From positions 1 through 53,553 of the forward strand of contig NZ_JABTBO010000014.1 in NCBI RefSeq assembly GCF_014884965.1: a stretch of 53,553 nucleotides of DNA. Reading direction: 5' to 3'. Positions 49,434-53,553 of the stretch are shown here, in pieces. Positions within the stretch are counted from its first letter, which is position 1. Every line of letters begins with the position of its first letter. The position numbers were made by a program, and so were the translations under genes. The DNA comes from Spirabiliibacterium mucosae (lineage in GTDB: Bacteria > Pseudomonadota > Gammaproteobacteria > Enterobacterales > Pasteurellaceae). The notes beneath the pieces were generated by a model, which had not been told where the DNA came from, made no database searches, and worked only from the letters and a program-made list of their open reading frames with translations.

Positions 49434-50225
49434 TTATACAAAAGAAAACAGCACAGGGATCAGGTAGCCAAAATAGAGGGTTAAATCGCTCACGGTAGGG
49501 TGGTCGGTGTAGCCGAAAATGCCCCCGAGCAAAATGCCAAACGGGCTTTTTTCATTCAGCGCGCCTGACCAGTTGAACACCACCTCTTGCCCCCATTGCC
49601 ACAGGCCGGCGTTGTGAAAGCCACGAAATGCGCTGGCGATTAAGCCGGCGGCGACAAAAATCAAGAACACACCTGTCCAACGGAAGAATTTGGCAAGATT
49701 CAGGCTCACGCTGCCTTCATAAATCAACCAGCCGATCACGATTGCAAACACCAGCCCGAGCACGGCGCCGAGCGGCATATATTGCGAGCTGCTTTGTTGA
49801 AACACCGCCAGCAAGAAGAAGACGGTTTCGATCCCCTCACGCACCACGGCTAAAAACGCCATGCCCACCAGCGCCCAGCCTTGCCCGTTGCCTTGTTTCA
49901 ACGCGGCGGTGACGGAGTCTTGCAATTGGCGTTTGACCGAGCGGGCGGCCTTTTTCATCCACAAAATCATATAGGTCAGCATGCCAACGGCAATCAAGGC
50001 AATGGAGCCGGCCACCATCGCTTGTGCTTGTTGTGGGATTTCGCCCGTGCCTTTGTAGATGCCATAGCCAATGGCGGCGCACAAAATCAGCGCGCCGAGC
50101 ACGCCCAGCCACACTTTAGGGATCATATGGCTGTGGCCTGATTGTTTCAAAAAGCCGGCGACAATCGCCACGATGAGCGCGGCCTCAAGCCCCTCACGCA
50201 GCATGATAAGGAAGGTAACTAACAT
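49434..50225 (-). CDS. FTR1/EfeU-family iron permease
   Basis: High-affinity iron permease of the FTR1/EfeU family, 263 residues with about seven helices. The two iron-binding motifs REGLE (10-14) and REGIE (129-133) are intact. AAGGA precedes the ATG. It is convergent with the imelysin/di-haem genes, which supply the EfeO- and peroxidase-like parts of an iron system. Confidence 0.93.
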   Translation of the reverse strand: MLVTFLIMLREGLEAALIVAIVAGFLKQSGHSHMIPKVWLGVLGALILCAAIGYGIYKGTGEIPQQAQAMVAGSIALIAVGMLTYMILWMKKAARSVKRQLQDSVTAALKQGNGQGWALVGMAFLAVVREGIETVFFLLAVFQQSSSQYMPLGAVLGLVFAIVIGWLIYEGSVSLNLAKFFRWTGVFLIFVAAGLIASAFRGFHNAGLWQWGQEVVFNWSGALNEKSPFGILLGGIFGYTDHPTVSDLTLYFGYLIPVLFSFV

Positions 50226-50234
50226 GATGTGTCC

Positions 50235-50296
50235 TTGTATTCAATGATGGCTAGATTATATAGTTTTTGACTATTGAATACAAATGACACTTATTC
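50235..50296 (-). promoter_or_regulatory. FTR1 promoter with flanking inverted repeat
   Basis: Minus strand -35 TTGTAT (50278-50283), 17 bp, -10 TATAAT (50255-50260). A perfect 11-bp inverted repeat, TTGTATTCAAT (50235-50245) and ATTGAATACAA (50273-50283), has one arm on the -35 and one in the early transcript region. AATACAAATGACACTTATTC (50277-50296) is a weak Fur-box match. The 151-bp gap to the tRNA genes has no gene. Confidence 0.55.
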
Positions 50297-50376
50297 TTAA
50301 TTTCATTTTACGCGCAAAAAAGCACGCTGATGTGTTTTGATGAAAAAAGGGAATAAAAAAAGAAAGAGAAGAGAAA

Positions 50377-50453
50377 TGGCGCATCCGAGAGGATTCGAAC
50401 CTCTGACCGCTCGGTTCGTAGCCGAGTACTCTATCCAGCTGAGCTACGGATGC
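50377..50453 (-). tRNA. tRNA-Arg (anticodon ACG), copy 1
   Basis: Acceptor GCATCCG/CGGATGC, discriminator G and encoded CCA. The anticodon loop CTACGAA gives ACG, read as ICG after deamination. Identical to the copy 135 bp upstream in transcription. A U-rich tract follows its 3' end. Confidence 0.97.
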
Positions 50454-50511
50454 GCTGATAATTTATTTAACCGCACTTATACATTTTACACTCACCTAGA
50501 GTAAAAGTGAA

Positions 50512-50588
50512 TGGCGCATCCGAGAGGATTCGAACCTCTGACCGCTCGGTTCGTAGCCGAGTACTCTATCCAGCTGAGCTACGGATGC
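50512..50588 (-). tRNA. tRNA-Arg (anticodon ACG), copy 2
   Basis: Same 77-nt sequence as 50377-50453, including CCA. The 58-bp spacer contains a USS. Co-transcription with tRNA-Ser upstream is likely. Confidence 0.97.
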
Positions 50589-50598
50589 GCAGTATAAA

Positions 50599-50688
50599 TG
50601 GCGGTGAGAGAGGGATTCGAACCCTCGATAGAGTTTCCCCTATACACCCTTAGCAGGGGTGCGCCTTCAGCCTCTCGGCCATCTCACC
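50599..50688 (-). tRNA. tRNA-Ser (anticodon GCT)
   Basis: A 90-nt class II tRNA with acceptor GGTGAGA/TCTCACC, anticodon loop CTGCTAA (GCT), a long variable arm and encoded CCA. It lies 10 bp upstream of tRNA-Arg copy 2. Confidence 0.97.
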
Positions 50689-50794
50689 ACATTTGGTTTG
50701 AGCGCACATAATACGATTTTCTGAAAATAAGTCAAATGCTTTTTGCCCTTAAACCGCACTTTTTGGTTTGGTTGCTTGATTTGCAAGCAATTGG

Positions 50795-52813
50795 CTACTT
50801 TTTCGTCTTCAAAAATGCGCGCAAGTTCGCCACATGGCTTTGGGTTTTTTGCTCGATTTGCGCCTCGGTTACCGGTGGTTTGTCACGTTCCCAAATGAGA
50901 TCGTGCTGCGGCAGCTCAAGTAAAAAACGGCTCGGTTCCGGCTTGAATACCTCGCCATATTGCCGGCGTTCAAGGCAAAGCGAAAAGGTCAGCTCCCGCT
51001 GTGCGCGGGTGATGCCGACATACGCCAGCCGCCGCTCTTCTTCGACATTGTCTTCCTCAATGCTGGTTTGGTGCGGCAAAATGCCTTCTTCCATGCCGAT
51101 TAAATAGACATACGGGAACTCCAGCCCCTTGGAGGCGTGCAGCGTCATCAACTGCACTTGGTCGGCCTCGTCGCCCTCTTCGCCGCGCTCGAGCATATCG
51201 CGCAGCGTCAAGCGCGCCACCACTTGGTTGAGCGTGAGCGCCGGCTCCAGCTCTGAGCCTTGCAGCATCGTGCCGACCCAGTCAAACAAAGTGGCAACAT
51301 TGCGCGTTTGCATCTCGGCAATGGCGGGGCTGGCGGCGTTGTCGAACAAATAGGCTTGATAATTCAACCCCTCAAGCAGGCTGCGCACCGCACTTTCACC
51401 GCTCACGCGCTGATTTTCATCGCCTAACGCCACCAGCCAATCGGCAAAGTGTTGCAACGCGGCATAGCTTTTCGGCGCTAGGCGTTGAATCAGCTCAAAT
51501 TCATAAATGGCGGCAAACAGGCTGATGTGCTTTTCTTGCGCTAGCTGGCCGAGCTTTTCTAGCGTGGCGGGGCCAATTTCCCGCTTGGGTGTGTTGACAA
51601 TGCGCAAAAAGGCGGCGTCGTCATCGGGGTTCACCAACACGCGCAAATAGGCCATCATGTCTTTGACCTCCGCGCGGGAGAAAAACGACGTCCCGCCCGA
51701 AATTTTATACGGAATGCGGTTTTGCATCAGCACCTTTTCCAGGCTGCGCGCTTGGTGGTTGCCGCGGTATAAAATCGCGTAATCTTTGTAGCGTGTTTTG
51801 CGCATAAAGCGGTGCGCCACCAGCTCCGCCACCACGCGCTCGGCTTCGTGCTCTTCGTTTTTAGCCTCAATCACGTTGAGCTTTTCGCCCTCTTCGAGTT
51901 GAGAGAAAAGCCGCTTGGCGAAGACGTGATCATTATTATCAATCAAAATATTCGCCGCGTTCAAAATCCGCTGGCTTGAACGGTAATTTTGCTCGAGTTT
52001 AATCACGGTTAAAGCCGGGTAGTCATCGCGCAGGCGCTGCATATTTTCAGGCCGCGCGCCGCGCCATGAGTAGATGGACTGATCATCATCACCCACCACG
52101 GTGAAGTTGGCCTGTTGCCCGACCAGCAATTTAATCAGCTCATATTGGCTAGTGTTGGTGTCTTGGTATTCATCCACCAGCAAATACCGCACTTTGCCCT
52201 GCCAGCGCGCGCGCACCTCGGCGTTGTCTTTGAGCAGCAACGTCGGCAGCATAATCAAATCATCAAAATCAAGCGCGTTGTAGGCGCGCATTTGCCCTTG
52301 GTATTGCTGATAACTCAGGGCAAACACCGTTTCTTTATCGCCTTTGGCGCTGGCGATGGCCTGCTCGGGCAGCAATAAGTCGTTTTTGCAGCGCGAAATA
52401 TAATTTTGCAGCTGCATCAGTAAGTCTTTGTCGTTTTTGAGCGTATTGGCGCACAACTCTTTAAGCAGCGCCAGCTGGTCGTGCTGGTCAAACAGCGTGA
52501 TGTTGGCTTTGTAGCCGAGCAGGCGATATTCACGCTTGAGAAAGTCAAACCCAAGGGTGTGGAAGGTACACACGGTCAGCCCGCGGCTTTCTTTTTTGCC
52601 GATGGCGTGCGCCACGCGCTCTTTCATCTCGTGCGCCGCTTTGTTGGTGAAGGTGACGGCTGCGATGTGGCTTGGGTTGTAGCCACAGTGGTGGATGAGG
52701 TGCGCGATTTTGTTGATGATCACCCGTGTTTTGCCCGATCCTGCGCCCGCCAGCACAAGGCAGGGGCCGCAGACAAGGCGCACGGCGTCAGTTTGTTGTG
52801 GGTTGAGTTTCAT
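50795..52813 (-). CDS. rep: Rep: ATP-dependent DNA helicase
   Basis: UvrD/Rep-family 3'-5' helicase, 672 residues, that clears protein blocks ahead of replication forks. Walker [10 protein letters not shown] (about 21-29), [48 protein letters not shown] and YVGITRAQ are all present. Start KLNPQQ fits Rep rather than UvrD. AGGAG precedes the ATG. It follows the lipoprotein gene by 2 nt. Confidence 0.96.
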   Translation of the reverse strand: MKLNPQQTDAVRLVCGPCLVLAGAGSGKTRVIINKIAHLIHHCGYNPSHIAAVTFTNKAAHEMKERVAHAIGKKESRGLTVCTFHTLGFDFLKREYRLLGYKANITLFDQHDQLALLKELCANTLKNDKDLLMQLQNYISRCKNDLLLPEQAIASAKGDKETVFALSYQQYQGQMRAYNALDFDDLIMLPTLLLKDNAEVRARWQGKVRYLLVDEYQDTNTSQYELIKLLVGQQANFTVVGDDDQSIYSWRGARPENMQRLRDDYPALTVIKLEQNYRSSQRILNAANILIDNNDHVFAKRLFSQLEEGEKLNVIEAKNEEHEAERVVAELVAHRFMRKTRYKDYAILYRGNHQARSLEKVLMQNRIPYKISGGTSFFSRAEVKDMMAYLRVLVNPDDDAAFLRIVNTPKREIGPATLEKLGQLAQEKHISLFAAIYEFELIQRLAPKSYAALQHFADWLVALGDENQRVSGESAVRSLLEGLNYQAYLFDNAASPAIAEMQTRNVATLFDWVGTMLQGSELEPALTLNQVVARLTLRDMLERGEEGDEADQVQLMTLHASKGLEFPYVYLIGMEEGILPHQTSIEEDNVEEERRLAYVGITRAQRELTFSLCLERRQYGEVFKPEPSRFLLELPQHDLIWERDKPPVTEAQIEQKTQSHVANLRAFLKTKK

Positions 52814-52815
52814 GG

Positions 52816-53031
52816 TCACTCCTGCGCCCAAACATAGGGTAAAAGTGCGGTGTCGAGGATAAACGACAGTGGGATGTCGAGGATGGGGAGTCCCCAGCTT
52901 TTGGCCATGGCGTAGTCGTATTTGACGCCGGCGTAGGCGCTATACGGGGTGTTTGGGTTGATGAGTGTGACGATGGTGCCACAGCCGGTGGTGAGCCCAA
53001 CACTCAATGCGATGATGATGATTTTGTACAT
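52816..53031 (-). CDS. YceK/YidQ family lipoprotein
   Basis: Small lipoprotein of 71 residues. The lipobox LTTGC places the lipidated Cys at 17. [10 protein letters not shown]-x-GVKYD and [17 protein letters not shown] match the YceK/YidQ family, function unknown. It lies directly upstream of rep and is likely co-transcribed. Confidence 0.88.
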   Translation of the reverse strand: MYKIIIIALSVGLTTGCGTIVTLINPNTPYSAYAGVKYDYAMAKSWGLPILDIPLSFILDTALLPYVWAQE

Positions 53032-53127
53032 GGCGCTATGGTTAAATGGGGGTATTATACGGTGTTTGAGGTAGGATCAAAAGTGCGGTTTTGTTTCTTT
53101 TATGACTCCGTCATGACTATCGCAGTT

Positions 53128-53170
53128 CCGCCTGCGGCGGCTTAGGGGCTTGTTTGCGCAAGCCCCTAAG
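53128..53170. repeat. Two adjacent perfect hairpins
   Basis: CCGCC-TGC-GGCGG (53128-53140) is followed at once by CTTAGGGGCTTG, loop TTTGCG, CAAGCCCCTAAG (53141-53170, 12 bp perfect). A third, GCCCGC-TGC-GCGGGC, lies at 53245-53259. No T tract follows. They lie in a gene-free region of about 520 bp from 53032 to the window end. The type of element is not recognised. Confidence 0.75.
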
Positions 53171-53358
53171 AACCCAACGCACCCCAGGTTCGCCGCTGGC
53201 CGTGCTGCGCTACGTGGTTATTTAACCGTTCGAATTTTTAACTTGCCCGCTGCGCGGGCTTCGGACACGAAAAATTCTCACTGATAACCACTGCGCTCCG
53301 CACTAGCGGCTTTATGGGGCCCAAAAACACCACAGCCATTCACGAGGGTTAAAACACA

Positions 53359-53415
53359 AAGTGCGGTTGCCAAGATCTCAAAAACCGCACTTTTAAATTA
53401 CTTTTAACCGCACTT
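53359..53415. repeat. Cluster of three uptake signal sequences
   Basis: AAGTGCGGT at 53359-53367 and ACCGCACTT at 53384-53392 and 53407-53415. A further copy lies at 53081-53089. These are the 9-base USS cores recognised during Pasteurellaceae natural transformation and are among the densest in the window. Confidence 0.95.
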
Positions 53416-53460
53416 TATGTTTGCAAAATTAAAATCTCGATTATGCGATCCGCCCCCGGA

Positions 53461-53553
53461 ATAAGATGCTGAGCGGGTGCCTAAAGTGCTAGGCGAGGGA
53501 GGGTTTGATACCCGAGCGAGCCGTAGCAATTTGGCACTAAGCGAATATCTTAT
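53461..53553. other. Unrecognised stem-loop-rich sequence at window end
   Basis: ATAAGAT (53461-53467) pairs perfectly with ATCTTAT (53547-53553) at the last base of the window. Inside, GTGCC (53477-53481) can pair with GGCAC (53533-53537), and GGGT with ACCC (53501-53504, 53510-53513). No ORF of meaningful length is present. It could be a structured RNA, an element end or a leader of a gene beyond the window. Confidence 0.4.

Noticed and set aside
53417-53464. Short ORF beginning MFAKLKSRL near the window end
   Set aside because: Only 15 codons, no ribosome site, and within a stem-loop-rich region.

Overview
The window comes from a Pasteurellaceae chromosome, genus not resolved. The main evidence is dozens of copies of the Haemophilus-type DNA uptake signal AAGTGCGGT (USS) or its complement ACCGCACTT, often as inverted pairs that act as terminators. 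A his attenuation leader, afuABC, and the tsaE-amiB-mutL-miaA-hfq-hflX and yjjI-yjjW-deo gene orders agree with this. Base composition is about half GC in core genes. It falls sharply in several inserted blocks.

Layout. 1-1.8 kb: tRNA-Val, a family-90 glycosyltransferase and a YagU-like membrane protein. 1.8-13.4 kb (minus strand): a complete his operon, promoter-hisL-attenuator-hisG-D-C-B-H-A-F-IE. Accessory genes sit between hisB/hisH (HEPN-like protein), hisH/hisA (SIR2, frameshifted PP2C, ScsD-like thioredoxin) and hisA/hisF (OGFr-like and DUF1643 proteins). The hisA/hisF insert is bracketed by a 25-bp direct repeat (24/25 identical) of the hisA-hisF junction. 13.5-20.3 kb: glycyl-radical enzyme yjjI and activase yjjW, then nupC, deoC, deoB and deoD for nucleoside uptake and breakdown. 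20.3-23.5 kb: djlA, a YjdF-like protein, dusC and yjjG, overlapping. 23.4-26.2 kb (minus): an orphan mannose-family PTS (agaF/E/W/V type) with a recognisable CRP and LacI-family control region. 26.2-32.6 kb (minus): hflX, hfq, miaA, mutL, amiB, tsaE.

32.7-38.9 kb (minus): an AT-richer sugar-acid island (IclR regulator, SDR, tripartite tricarboxylate-type transporter, KDGal kinase, KDPGal aldolase). Its iclR is frameshifted and its tctC has an in-frame stop. 39-43.3 kb: afuABC with a CRP site placed for class II activation, which fits sugar-phosphate uptake. 43.4-50.3 kb: an iron-acquisition-like locus of two imelysins, two di-haem c-type peroxidase-like proteins, a fatty-acid-hydroxylase-type membrane enzyme and a convergent FTR1 permease. 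50.4-50.7 kb: two identical tRNA-Arg genes and a tRNA-Ser. 50.8-53.0 kb: rep and a YceK/YidQ lipoprotein. 53.0-53.55 kb: non-coding, rich in stem-loops, not recognised.

The most unusual points are the his operon hosting AT-rich defence-like genes (with a duplication scar), and the iron locus in which di-haem peroxidases and a membrane hydroxylase accompany imelysins and FTR1. Several frameshifts lie in short homopolymers, so sequencing error must be excluded before biology is read into them.
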